This document shows, piece by piece, positions 48,006-60,900 of a stretch of 64,000 bases of DNA; position 1 is the stretch's first letter; each line of letters opens with the position of its first letter. The position numbers and the translations under genes are program-made. Source of the stretch: Phallus indusiatus (taxonomy: Eukaryota > Basidiomycota > Agaricomycetes > Phallales > Phallaceae); contig JAQFWX010000012.1 in NCBI GenBank assembly GCA_027605045.1, positions 74,930 to 138,929 of the forward strand, in the 5' to 3' direction. The notes beneath the pieces are model-generated. The model was not told the DNA's origin. It worked only from the letters and a program-made list of their open reading frames with translations, and did no database searches.

Positions 48006-50935
48006 TGATAAGATTAATCAGTGCGCAGGCGTACCAGGTAAAGCCGAAGGACGATCGCGAACAACCGTGTTCAATGGCAAGAATGCCATCGAAGCTCCTG
48101 TCATCGCTATCGGCGACGCTTCAAGGATACCAGCCATACCAGCCAATGATACTCCACATTGTGGTGATGATCAGCTAAGGGATGTGAAACGACAGGAGCA
48201 CTGTAAAGGGGCGTCCGAGTAAGTAGTGAATGAGAGCCGTTTCGAAGGCGTCTAAATTGGCGCTTGACGCCGATAGGTGTGTAAGAGAGACGATGGGAGA
48301 ACAGAAGAGTCGTCTACATCATACTGCAAATGAGAAGAACGGAATAAGGCGAAGTTTGAATTGCGGGTGAGGAATAGGGAAGACGCCGGAGTGCTGTTGA
48401 CGTGACGCTGAGAAGAATTGGACTAGAGATGATCGATGACCGGTGATGGCCGGTGACCGGTTTCCCTAGGTTTCCCTTTATCCTGCCTCCTTTTCAGGAT
48501 TTATTACAGTGCCGGTATTAATACATCTGGGCGATCGGCTGCGATCAGATATATAAATCCCTTCTTTTGCTTCGATCATTTATGTAATAGACAGTAGCTA
48601 TTATAATATTAACCTCTGCGTTCCGGAAACGCTCAAACACCCCTCCCCTTTTATACCCGCACCGGCCCCACTCGTCCTTTCATCCTCATCCTCTTCCCGT
48701 CGACTCTTTTCCCTCGCTCGATACAGGCAAACCCTGTACCTCTGTGTTAAACAGCAGGCTCCCTAGGTATCTGTTTCGCTGTACCCCCCGTTACCTTGTT
48801 CGTTGTTCGCTGCCCACGAGGGCCTAGGGCATATCCGAAGCTGGATTGTCGTCGTGTGATGGAAAGTTGAGGCGAATGTGGAATTATATCGGTCGCGGAA
48901 GGTGCGTTGAATCCGAGATAGACTCACCTTCTTTACTTTCATGCAGCTTCTCATGGATCTCGAGGTTTGAATTTAAGGCCTTGAAGATGCAATCTCTGTG
49001 GTTAAGGCGAATGAGTTAGTTTCTGTTACTACCGATCTTGAGACTAGTCTAAGCAAAAAAAATGACGTGCCTAGCTGGAACTAACCCTTATTCAGAGATA
49101 TTTGCCACGGTGACTCAGACTATCGTGAACTGGGTTTACGTCAGAAGTATGCGATCCATTAGGCCCCGGGCTCAGCTTGTAAGATATCCTCGCAATGAGT
49201 TCAGAAAGTCAGAAATAAGATAGCACCCCCCATGGAAGACATCCGAGAGCGTCATAACTCACATATCATAGGCACAAGCCCTAGTGGTAATGTGTAATTG
49301 TGCGCTATAGCGTTGAAGTTCGTCTCCACCGGATGACTGAAAATACCAGGCGTAGGAACCCTGATTCTACTGACTGAATACTTCAAATTGGTTCATTTGA
49401 ATGTCCTGTGACATACCATAAATTTGAAAGTTGATGGTAAACAAAGTAAAGTTCGAAAACCAGTGTGAGCATCCATTTTGATTCGGCTGCGAGATACGTT
49501 TCGCGAAGAATTAGACTTATACAGCTGATTTTAATTGGTCGTTGAAATTAATACTCGGCAATTTCCAACGTCCATTATGAAAGCACGGTCATTTCTGAAA
49601 CTCTCCAAGAAAATGTCGTCCAGGATACAATCTGCAAGTAAAAGCACTCTCTTGTCAACATTAGGATTAAAACCATATCAAATGTTCAGGAAGATATGAC
49701 AAATGCCTGTTTGACACTAGGACGACGATCGTCGCAGCTCGAAAGCGGAGGGCAAAGATCAAGCAAAGATTTTATCGAAACCTGATTCAGATTGGGGACA
49801 TAATAGGCGCTGGCTTGCTGAACCGCTTTGAAGTTTTTGAACTGACACTTTCGTAAAGCAAGGCCATGACTTGGGTTATGATTGTGTTGAGCTTGAGCTT
49901 AAAAACAAAATTTGCACTCGTAATCTCGTCATACTGTGTTTCATAATTTTGAGGAACCAATCGTCTCAATAGTGCCAATGCCATTGGTCGTAATATCAAT
50001 GAACAACTAATACTCAACCTTTGATGAAATCGCATCCTTTTTCTTTCCTTTTTAATTCTCTCACTTGACTCTTTTTTACCAACTGCAGCTCCTTCCTCCC
50101 TGAGGATCGTGTTTCCCGGTTGCACAAATGACCCCGCAAGAACTATCGAAGGAGACGTAGCGAACAGCAAGATATCCTAGTTTGACTAAGTGGCATTCTT
50201 TTTTAGTTGAGAAAGAGAAGGAAGTGGCTAGTATGACGAAGGTGTGAAACTACCAGTCCTTGTTTGCATCTTACTCTTACCATAGGTTTAATAAGACGAT
50301 GAAAAACTGTTAACTAATCTAGAGGAAAAGAAAATTTTGAGAGGCATGTCAAACGAAATAATGAATGTAATGAATGTCATGGCATTGAGAAACTTGAACA
50401 GGTTTGAAAGGCATTTTTCTCTTGCCTCTTTTCGTTTCCTTCTCACACTTTTCGAAGACTGAAGTTTTTTGAATGCGATATTCAGAGAACTGAAGGTAAG
50501 TGACGTTGTTGACGTCGTGAATGACATTTATACATGTAGTCTGGTTCAAGAAAGTAATTGGAAGATGTTCTCTGAAGCAAAACCGGGCTCGACCAATTTC
50601 GAAACCATTGAGTGTGGCATGCACAACGTTTATATCACATACAGGAACTGTTATTATATGAATTTGGGAATCAAATCATTCACAGAGCAGCGTAGCACAA
50701 AGTTAATCCTACTACGACTTGAACAAAACATGTAGCTTAATGTAGTATAGTGTATTTTGAATAAAAAACCGATGACATTAGTTTGCGTTCTAATATCATT
50801 CGCACTTCAAACATTTGAACTTTTTCAAAGGCTCAGATGCCCGTCACTGGGCCAGTCCTTCTCATTAGTTAAGCAATCATGGCGGTATACGTCGGGCGTA
50901 TCTTGAGGTCGACTTACTAACCACCACATATCGCC
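48006..50935. other. Gene-poor stretch
   Basis: Contains a GATGACCGGTGATGGCCGGTGACCGG run at about 48430-48460 and pyrimidine-rich leader-like sequence at 48640-48720. A minus-strand reading ending near 49787 (LVPQNYETQYDEITSANFVF) is coding-like over about 80 codons but has no family that I recognise. Confidence 0.4.
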
Positions 50936-52127
50936 ATGCCAAGTTCACTTCCTACGGAAATTTTGTTATTAATACTGAACAACTTACCAAAATCTGATCG
51001 TCTTACTCTGTGTTTAACAAGCAAACGATTTGCCGAAATCGCTCAACCAAGTCTTTTCAGACGTTTCAGTCTTCGCGACCCAGTGCAAGTTATAAAATGT
51101 TCGTTAGTGGCCGTAGCTAGACCTGACCTAGCATTGGTGGCCCGGGTCGTCTTTGTTAGCTTTCAGTAAGCTGTTCACTATTTGCTTTGCTGTTATTTTC
51201 TTGTTGATAAAACTACTTTTTAACGACAGGGATCCAGGTGATCCGGTCCCTATTTGTTTCTGGAAACTGTTCGCGCGAGGAATGACATCCATGTCAAATA
51301 TCGTTTCCCTCCATTTTTCTGGTACAATTATCCCCGATATTCTATTTCGAGAAGTCACCCTCCCTCGGCTGCAAAAGTTCACCTGCATGATCTACATTAT
51401 GCCCGACATCTCTGGATTTCTCAACAGACATCACACGATTACGCAGTTGGTTATAGGTGGAGGAATATCAGCCCCAATTTTGGACATTAAGCAGGAGTTC
51501 CTGCCATCATTAAATTGCTTTATGGGTTCTTCATGGGTCGCCGAGAAAGTCATTCCCGGTCGTCCTGTCACAAGCATCACTCTCCCTTGGATAACGTTCA
51601 TCGATGAGGAGAGGACGATGAATATATTCAAGAGTTTTTCACTCAGTTCTGGTCCTGTAGAATTCTTTTGCGCAACGTTACACATCAAAAATAACCAAAT
51701 CCCCCTCTTGAAGGCCATTGCAAAATATCTACCTCATCTGCGGTCCCTTCGTCTAAATAGCTTTTCTTCAATGGGCTTCCTGGACCCAGTGAGGACTCGA
51801 TTCTTTTTCCTCTGTATCTTGCTGAATATGTCTTTTTAGAAATTCGTTGAAACCTTGCTCACTGCACTACCCTGTTTCAAGCGTCTTGAACGCTTGCTTT
51901 TGCCATCCCTTCTCTGGAAGAACCATCGTTTTTTTGCTTATGATAAATCGCTCCAGTCTCAAGAAAGCAAGCTTATCACGGAATGGAAAAAAATATGCCC
52001 AAACCTCATTCACATTACATTCCCCAGCTGTAGCATGTACAATTTTGATGCATCTTCCAAAGTTTGGAGACAAACAGAGACTACCTTATCTCAGACAACA
52101 TCGGTATCGGTAAATCAGTGGTTTTGA
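50936..52127 (+). CDS. F-box protein with degenerate leucine-rich repeats
   Basis: Three exons, 50936-51165, 51230-51788 and 51840-52127 (introns of 64 and 51 nt), give an uninterrupted 358-residue protein. Residues 3-45 are an F-box: SLPTEILLLILNNLPKSDR followed by LCLTSKRFAEIAQPSLFR. The rest has leucine/phenylalanine-spaced segments (LPRLQKFTCM, YLPHLRSLRL, FKRLERLLLPSL, CPNLIHITFPSC) typical of the leucine-rich-repeat-like tails of basidiomycete F-box proteins. Such proteins join Skp1-cullin-F-box ubiquitin ligases and select substrates with the C-terminal part. This family is large and variable in Agaricomycetes. The start is the first ATG and the F-box sits directly at the N-terminus, as is usual. 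No disablement is seen. Confidence 0.82.
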
Positions 52128-52401
52128 TTAGATTATATTAGCACTGTATATTTTTCAAATGTTTTAAAACACACCATACATAAACAACTACTAGCTATTT
52201 TGTACTGTACCACCCTTCCATATCTTTACAATATGTTCTTGGCGAGAGGCCCCATGTCATCCGCATGGAAAACACGTCTGAAAAGACGCTAAATAACACG
52301 GTCAAGAAAATCTATAAAAAGAAAATAGATGTACTATTTGTAGAAAGAACCTAGATGTCTTTAAAATCAAGAATTTATCATCATATCAAGTGGTCCTTAC
52401 C
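52128..52401. other. Intergenic between F-box gene and flippase remnant
   Basis: Nothing recognised. It contains the lost downstream part of the flippase gene or unrelated sequence. Confidence 0.4.
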
Positions 52402-54900
52402 GAGAATCAGCTTGCATAGACGTCTGTAACTCCAGGCGCCGTGGACCAGTAGCAGCTTCTTCAAAAACCGAAACTGCGATATAGCTACATTAGCAGGTCT
52501 GGCAGCTTGCAAAGACTATAACAAGTCAGAATACAAAGAGAAAATCATTTACCACACCGATGATCATAGCCAGGTCCTCCAGTTCACTAGACTTGCGTTG
52601 ACTGTTGATATAAGCGTGGAGACATTTGATGATAAACCTTTTCGTTTTATAACCATTTTCTTCGTTGACAATGATTGCAAATACGTTAGTTATGAATTTG
52701 GGGCTCAGGCTTGCCGCAGTCATTTACCAAGTTCATGCTTTCCGAATCCGATGTCTTTTCTTGTCTGTCACCAGTCAATACCCATGTCTAGAGAGCGTTC
52801 TTAGAGTAATACCTTGCGGATGCAAATACGCACCTTAATTCCTGTCATTTGTAGCGTATGAATGGCATCCGGAACGCCCTCTTAAAGCTTTTCCTCAATG
52901 GCCGTCGCACCCAACAAGAACGTATAACGCTCAATAATCTCGGCAGCCTTATCAAAGCTTCTCCACATCCGTCAATAGTATGGGAAGCCTTATCGCAAAT
53001 CTTGGACCGCGTTGCATATTCGATAACAGGTATTTCTCATGAGGCCAAATATGTCGGTCGCGTAGTCTTCCGGATGTTGAACTGTACTCTTCAACGAACG
53101 GTTAGTTTTCTCATTTCCAGAATAACAGCATCCGCTCCTTTGCAAACGACCGTGTTTGCCGTGGGGGCATCCAACCACCGTGGACATGCACTCTCCTGTT
53201 GAGTTGAATTCGCACACATCCAGGGTCTAAAATCTTGTGTTTCGCTCAGAATGGTAATGAAAATGGGTTTAATAAAGAACACAATTGATATGACGGTAAA
53301 AAAAAGACAAAGATTTTGTTAGACTTACGTGGAACTGGTACCCTAACATTTTTGCCCCCGCCACCAAATGCTGCTTCGTTGGGAACTACTTGCTTGATAA
53401 ACCATCTTGCCTTCCTTCACTTCCGGACGGTATGGCATACAAATAAGGCGGCATGTATTCTGGAGTCAACCACTCTAGCCAAAAACGAATCTGCTAGTGG
53501 GGCTCTAAGCTGGGCGAATGTCGAATAAGTCGTACCTCCTGGCAAGTCCTGGGGTCTTGGCTATATAACCACCTTCAGCTTTGACTCGTCCAGCTTCTCG
53601 GAGTAGAATACACCGACTGCTCAAGCGATTCAAAGTTCCATCTCATTCCGGGTAAGAGCACTAGTCTTCATGGAATCGATATCAATACCAGCACGAAGAT
53701 GACCATGACTAACCTTATCGCGGAATATATATCCTATCTGGTTGAGTTCTTCAACTAAACTTGAGGTTCGACATAAATCAAGAGCGCTCGTCTCTTCTTA
53801 ATACATGTCCAGATCCGAATAAATTAGATGGGCCTGTTGATACTTTGGGACTTCCATTGTCGCGACAAGGGAGATAAGAACAAGACTGTTGTATAGAATG
53901 ATGAATGTTAGCATATCTGACAAGTCATTGGCTATAGAAGGCAAGTGATCTCGAAAGAATCGGAAGAAAATAGCTAACCTTTTACGAATTGCGCGGCTCT
54001 GGATAGAGTAATCTGAACCAAAAATGTATCACTGTTTGCTTTAAAAAACCTCTAAGATAACGTCAAGAAACAATCAATAAGTTTAGTGATATACAATACT
54101 GACTGCACGGATAGCGCCACCGATCGAAATTCCAGTGCTGAGTGCTGGAAGTACACCGAATTGAACATGATATGCGAATCGACCTGACGCACTACAGCCG
54201 TGCGTTTGATGGCCGTGGCCGTGGCATTTCTGTCGTCATGTGTCAGGGTATATGTCAATTCCATGATCACAGTACATACTTTTTCGTGACAAGCATATAT
54301 AAGGAGCTATTGGGTTGTTTACATTGCAGTATTCCGGCCAGTTGATGAACAAGGGCGGCAGACGTAAATGATGGGTCTGAGGAGAGGCTTCTTTGATCTT
54401 GTAATTTGTTTGGCTGGTTAAACTTATAAGTACTACAAAAATGAAACACGGATAATCTCGATTCTTACCTAGGTTACTTGTCTCGATATGCACAGCCCCT
54501 CCGGTTCAAGCTTGAGATCAACAAAAGGTCGGCAGAATTATACTCGTTAGATTCAGTGCAAATGACGAATATTTCGCTATGACATGCTGATGAAAGTAGT
54601 TCCCGTCCGGCCTAAGGCCTGATTCGATCAAATTTAGTGCTAAATCACTGTAATCCCGGACTTGCCTACCTCTGCTTGACGAGAATTGAAGTCCTTGTCG
54701 GACTGGCGCCCTTTTGACGTCTTCTTTCAACTCTTGATAGGTTGATGCTAGTGAAACGAGTCCTAATAGTGGTATACCGATACACTGGTTCGTAGGCGAG
54801 TCCCCTAGGAACAGGCAAGTAAAAAACAGTTGGCATAGTTGGAGAATTGTTCTACGCAATAATTGTAAGAATGAGGATGATATAAACATTCTATAATCAC
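52402..54900 (-). pseudogene. P4-ATPase (Drs2-type phospholipid flippase), decayed middle part
   Basis: Read on the minus strand: EQFSNYANCFLL at about 54860, SPTNQCIGIPLLGLVSLAS and YQELKEDVKR at about 54730, GILQCKQPNSSLY at about 54320, RNATATAIKRTAVVRQVDSH at about 54200, MEVPKYQQAHLIYSDLDMY at about 53840, and CRTSSLVEELNQIGYIFRDK at about 53740, where the phosphorylated Asp is at 53717-53719. After an intron, TSALT stands where flippases have TGTLT. Then NEMEL, FNSTGECMSTVVGCP, ATAIEEKL, VPDAIHTLQMTGIK, LTGDRQE and VAISQFRFLKKLLLVHGAW at about 52460. Both ends are missing, with many frameshifts and stops, and the DKTGT motif is altered. Flippases move aminophospholipids to the cytosolic leaflet of Golgi and plasma membranes. 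It is certainly non-functional. Confidence 0.88.
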
Positions 54901-55560
54901 GACAAACCGACCTTTCTAGATTCTGGGTAGAAATATTTACTGGGAGGATATGTTGGTCAATATGCAAAGATACGTACGAGACGGGCGAAAGGATAGTGCC
55001 GTGGGAATTCCTACAGCAGCGTCTAACGACACAGCCCTTTGCTCCTTTCTTCGAGGGAATATGATACAGCTCAAGTGGTGTTGGTGCACCGTCGTTCAGC
55101 CTCATGGACAATTGCTATCTGAAACGGAAGTCATTGACACCATACAGGACGCTGCGTTGTCTCGTTGGCTGCTTTTGCGCCTAAGGCCCCAGGCGCACCT
55201 CCGTCAAAGCACCAGCAGTGACGTCGTTTTCAGTTGCACCTTCATTACCCGCTCAAAGTTCTGCACATACCATCTGGATCTCCGGATACTCCCCCAAGCC
55301 AAGCACCGACAAAGCCTACTCCTACTTCCACTTCCAATCCTGGCGAACTCATGACCAACTATTTCTAACGATGCATCATCGTCGCAATCACAATCTGTCA
55401 TTCAGAGCAATAGCGGCGACAAGAATAACGACAACACCAAGAATGCTAATAGTATTCTTTCCGGTACCAAAGTCAGTCACTCTTGATCCCGCGCCGGTCC
55501 CAGCCTCGGGAGGAGATGTCAGATGGTGTATGTTCAAATAGATCTCACTTAGTGGAATAG
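54901..55560. other. Uncertain upstream remnant of the flippase gene
   Basis: Minus-strand readings continue (for example YHIPSKKGAKG at about 55060 and a hydrophobic VVVILVAAIAL at about 55430) but do not match the flippase family clearly. The latter may be part of a different membrane protein. Confidence 0.3.
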
Positions 55561-56394
55561 CCGAACGGGATTTGGGTCCACTGGTAGGACCTGATTGGGC
55601 AACAACGTCATTTATCGAGGTCGATGGTCAGATGCATTCTGATTGCGACATCTCCGTGCAGATTTATGCATATCTTACAAAATGTAAAGCACATGCGCTA
55701 CAGATCCTGGTGCTGGATAACGAGTTCGCATTGGGCACTGAGCAACCGGAGCTCAACCCCTGAAACTTTTGTCATACCAGATGATTGAGCCTTAATTTGC
55801 ATCTGTCGAAGGGCTGATTGATCACGCGGGGGAAGCAATGGCAACTTATTATTACTCGCAGGAATGTCAGGAAGCATTCATCACTGGTGTTCTGGAAGCT
55901 AATCCTAGTCTCAAGGCGTCACAAAACGTGGGTGCTGTCGAAGAACGAGTACGGGGATAACTACATCTTTTCCGTTGGCCTTGCTACATTACGCACACAG
56001 TATTCAAGAATCGGATGCCATACTCTGGAAACTTTCCAACGTTAACCTCGATCTCTCTCTTGCCGACTAAGGAGTATCTCTTACGCGTTCTTGGAAGCGT
56101 CTCCACTAAGTAGCCTGCCCGTTTTTGCGCTCAAATGCTTCAGTGTGCGAGCACGCATTGAGTGTTGCAGAAAGAATATCGGGCGACATCTCGCGCGAGA
56201 ACCTAGAATTGGCACGCCGGTGATAACCGTCCATGCTGAACGGCGCTCTCTTCTTTTGGCTCTGATGGAGATAACTTGGTTTATATCACCTGCACCAGCA
56301 AGAAAAACAAAGCATACCGCTGAATTTGTGGCATTAGTATCTCATATACGAGAACTCGTCACGAGCGCATATTTCTCCCCGGACCTGCCGCACA
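55561..56394 (+). pseudogene. Unassigned decayed gene fragment upstream of copy C
   Basis: Plus-strand readings LIDHAGEAMATYYYSQECQE (about 55816), FITGVLEANPSLKASQNVG, then in other frames HYAHSIQESDAILWKLSNVN and VITVHAERRSLLLALMEITW are coding-like and mostly helical, with frameshifts between them. I do not recognise the family. At 56394 it joins sequence shared with copy B, so the duplicated block C starts there. Confidence 0.35.
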
Positions 56395-57914
56395 TTTAAA
56401 CAACGTAGTCGCCCTTCATTATCAATGTCCCTTTCGCTGTGGCTTACTAAATGCTATGAGGTCGATTTAATCCGTGCCAGTTTGGATCTCCTTGTTTAAG
56501 TGGATTCCTCTGGTCAGCGCGATCCATCATCCTTACTCGCTTTAACGCATCCATTGTCCGACATATCCTCTTTCTTTATCTTGTACTCGCTCGATTACCC
56601 TGCAGATCGTCTTGCGAATGGCAGTATCGTTGTGGCATACGCCAGTGTCAATATCCGGGAAGCGCTGGCTGCAGAAACGGTAGAACCTGCGATATTGGAG
56701 CTTCCTGGCGAGCGAAATTCCAGTCATAGCGCTTGATGTATGACGCTGGTCATTCTCTTCAACGTTGTAAATGCCATAAGCTCGAGTAATCAGTTTTTGG
56801 TTGGGGAGGTCATTGAACTGATCCACCTTTTCTGATCACAAATAACGCATGCTTTGAAGTGGCATGTCGGCGAGCCGCTGACACTTCCTTGAGGACCTGG
56901 GACATGCTGTGTCCCTTTTCAGCGCGATCGTTAATTCTAGGAATCCTCAAGATGTTGTAACACAGTCCCATGCTACGTGCGTTCGCTGAGAGGGTGTCGG
57001 AGCTGCTTCAGGATTTGAACTGTTCGTTATCGCATCTGAATCATCTGCAAAGCCTATTGGACGCCGTCACCTCGGAATAGCCATCGCGTGATCCTCTTTT
57101 AACACCCGTATGTCATATTCAACCTTGAATCACGGTACACTGATTGATACTATTCTTAAGATAACCAAGGTCGCGCTGGGAGACACAGCTTCGGTGGGGT
57201 CCGTGTTAGAACTTTACACACATGCAGTGGACGTCTTAAAGCATCTCAGTAGTGCCTCTTTGGCATCGGAAGAAAAGCCGACTATCCCTGCGAGTTTACC
57301 CTTAATCTCATTTTCGCCCAAGATGACGATCACCGCCGCGTAGCAGCTGCACCGGTATATGGCATCACTCAGATGGCTGTGTGCGCGACCGGCTCTTCCG
57401 AGTAGTAAGCTGTAGCGGCTTAGTCATCGTGTACATTCGTCATCCTCCGCGCCCAGCTTCGACTTTTTGGCCGTCGTTTAACAGTGACCTGTACTTTTTA
57501 AAAGTATGGAGCGAATTATTTATTTCTATGATCGTAAGCAGTCTTCTCGTTTTTTGAAGACGCGCAATTTATATTCCTAATGCTATTCAAGTTGATGTTG
57601 GCTCAGAGTCGTTCTCAAGGATTGACTGTATTCCATATCGATGAATATGTCGATTTACCGTACATAGCCATACCACAGAGGGTCCACGAGTTGTCATCAA
57701 TGGTCAACAATGTGCATTTCCAGTCCTGGAAGCATTATTGCTGCCATAAGCCGAACGATCGTGACTGTGTGTAAACTTCGACAGGAGACGATAATCCAGC
57801 GTAGGACAGCTTGTCTGGGTTTTGTTCCGTGTCCGCCGGTGGCTCTGTTGGTTTGTTGATTCTCTCATGGTAAAAGCCCGTTGTGCATTCATACTAATTA
57901 CACATAAATGTCTC
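56394..57914. repeat. Upstream part of duplicated block, copy C
   Basis: Inverted copy of about 25846-27330. From about 56765 onward it appears identical to copy B; before that it is diverged. It carries the same unassigned readings (minus strand 56542-56826, plus strand 57110-57343 and 57580-57774). Confidence 0.8.
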
Positions 57915-60900
57915 CAGGCCTCAAAACTGTCGCCAACATCATGCACAGGAGTATGAAGAGCGCAATCAAAAGGACAGTGTCCTTGCGGCCGACAGTCTTA
58001 AAGCCCTTTAACTTCATCTATATGATCTGACCATTTGTATGTATTTCATGCAATGCCGTCGTTAGGAGCTACAATGTGTCATCTTTAGGTAAGAAACAAG
58101 ATTGTACCTCCTTTCACCTTCGAATCTCACAATTTCGTTCTTTTAAAACAACAGGAGCGTAGCCGCCTTCTCCTCAATTAGATTTTATGTTTCTGATCTG
58201 TCGAAAAAAAGAGCTCAAACCTCCGACCAGATCAAAAGCGCACACCAGATTCCCGAGGCATTCGGAAACGCCAAAACCTTGATCAGCCCAGATGCGTCTC
58301 GTTTCGGTCGATTTACCCAGCTCAGCTTCGACGGAAGAGACCGTATTTCTTCTGCCAAGGTTCTTGGGTATGGTCTCGACAAGTCAAAGCTTAACAGGCC
58401 GAGCCACGAAAAGCCAGCGATCATTTCGAATGTCGCCATCCTTGACCATGTTTCACGTTTGCTCGGTGTTCCTGCAGAAGATCTTCAAAACGCGCTAGCA
58501 AACCGTTCAAACTATGTTCGCAAAGAACTGTATAGCGTCGTGCTCAAGTCCGACCAGGCTGCTGTTCAACGTGACGCCTCCGTACGCAATCTTTATGCCA
58601 TGCTCTTCGCCTACGTTGTTGAGACGTGCAACCACCACCACATCGCTCACCAAGAAAAGACGCAGACGACTTATATATACATCGTAGACCATCCGGACTT
58701 CTCAGACACGCACCGCAAAGTACCAATTCCCATGCTCGTTACTTCACCGCTCGTTTCCTCACACGGCTAAAACGGCTTTCCCGAGTTCATCTTTAATTCC
58801 AAGTCGAGCTGCTTCAATCTTACACTATACGTGACATATTCGAGGATACTCTACTTCTAATTCTTACATTGTTCCGGATGGTATCTCTTTACCTGCCATC
58901 ACGACTATGAACAACTCCGCTTGCGTCATGCTCCTGCGAGGTCCAACACTCGGTCCCATTCTTCAACGAAAGCCAGCTGGCTTACTACGCATGATAAGTA
59001 AAGCTGTAAGCTCTTTCAATTCGGGTAAAGCAAGGGATAATACCGAAGAAGATGCTTTGTTAAAAGAGATCGTCAGCAAGTATAGGACCGACTTGTCTTT
59101 CGTTGTAAACCCATCGCCAGCGGTCATCACCGAAGGAAAGACTGTTCGGAATCAACCACTGCTCTGGCAGCTGTTCTTACGGCATCTCAAGTTTCATTAA
59201 AAGGGACGCAGATATAATAGATGCTGGTCCGTTTCTCTCCTTCGTGGCTCGACGGATCGGTTTGTTCGCAAATTGTTTGGTGGCCTATTCTTTCGGTAGA
59301 AACGCATCATCGGGACAAGAACATCGTCGTTTAAGCTCAAGTATCTTTACGCGCGCTCCGTTATCCTACATTTACCCGGTGACAACTTAATCAACCACGT
59401 CATGTCAGAAGTGTTAGCCACTTTAGTTCTTACGAAAATCTGGAACGTATTGTGCATTGGCCCGAACGAGTCACCCAACCACTTTGATAAGCGTCGTGTC
59501 AAGGCTCAAATAAAATCCCTGCTTCTTCCCGATATCGCAACTCGACAAGCGATGGAATACATCGTCGACTACGAACACGAAGTACTTTGCGAGCTTTACG
59601 TCCCAACCATGCGTGGAGACACCTCATTGCGCACCCGCCAATATGTTCAGGCGAACGGCCTACAAGAAGAATTTGACTACGTAATGGGACATCGATCAAT
59701 ATGGCTTTCGTACGATGCTTGGAAGATGATCGAAGACGGATTACATGCTGTCGAAAAGGAACGTCGAAAAGCTTTGCAGGGTGCCGGTGGTGGTGGTGAC
59801 GAGGATGCTACGACTGTACAGCATGGTCCGGCGGTGTTCCTCATAACAGAAGTACCAACAATGTAATCAGAGGAGGGTATGGACCACCACCCTCGAGATA
59901 CGGTATGGGTGGTTTTACGACCCCGACCATGTACCGGCAAATGCAAGGCAGTGAACGCCGATGGGAGTCAAACTGGGAATCAAGACAGGACCTATCCCCG
60001 GATGTCACCAAGCCTGTAAGAAGAAGTCGATTTTGTCATCAACGAGCAGCAGAATCTCGTCGAAGAGATTCCTCTGAGCCGCTTGAGACGCTTCTGGATT
60101 ATAGTCCGGTTATTCGCCTGGTTTATACCTTCCTTCCTCCTTTCCTATATTGGTTGAATGAAGCGTTTAGACGTTGGATTCGCTCGGAGAGAAAAGTTTA
60201 CGATCTGTGTTCTCATCTTCCTTGCTTGTGGTGTCAAGTTAGACGATCTGAATGGCATGTCAAGGACTACCTGCCTAGGATAACGAACTACTTGAAAGGA
60301 CCCCTTGTGGTCACTAAGCAAACTATCGCCGGCGAATCAAACAGCGGGGACAGGTTAGATTTCCCTTCCTTTTGTTCAATGCTCGTTCTGATTGTACCAT
60401 TCTTTAGAACATGGGCAATATAACACAATGATCTCTACGATTTGACGGATTATTTCTTCTCAATCATGACGTTTCAAGGAGATCAAGAGTATAGTTTCCT
60501 GAATAGTTTTATCACGGATATCTTCAAACAACAGCCGGGTCAAGATACATCAAGTCAACTGGACCCGTGCTTGTCCAAATAGATTCTACCGCACAACTAA
60601 TACCGCATGCTTGAAGAGCATTTTCTTTGTTGGTAAAGCAGGTTTCCGCAAGAGCGCTCGCTGTCAAGTTCAAAACTACCTTCTTCTGGCATTCTCAACT
60701 TTGATCTTTACTATCGGAATCAAATGTAAGAATCCAAAGTTGCTATGGTACGCTAATGTGTCAGTGACTGATCTAAAAACTCCTTAGTTCTGGCTGCCCT
60801 TCGACTTGGTTCCAAACGATCTCCGGAATTTCAAGACAAGTTTTCTTTTTGAAATCGACTCGTAGCTTGGGCTGTCGACTCTCGCATTATTAGTATATGT

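Noticed and set aside
54518..55111. 197-codon minus-strand frame taken as a gene
   Set aside because: Its middle is flippase sequence and its end runs through an intron and frameshift of the same pseudogene; it is not a separate protein.
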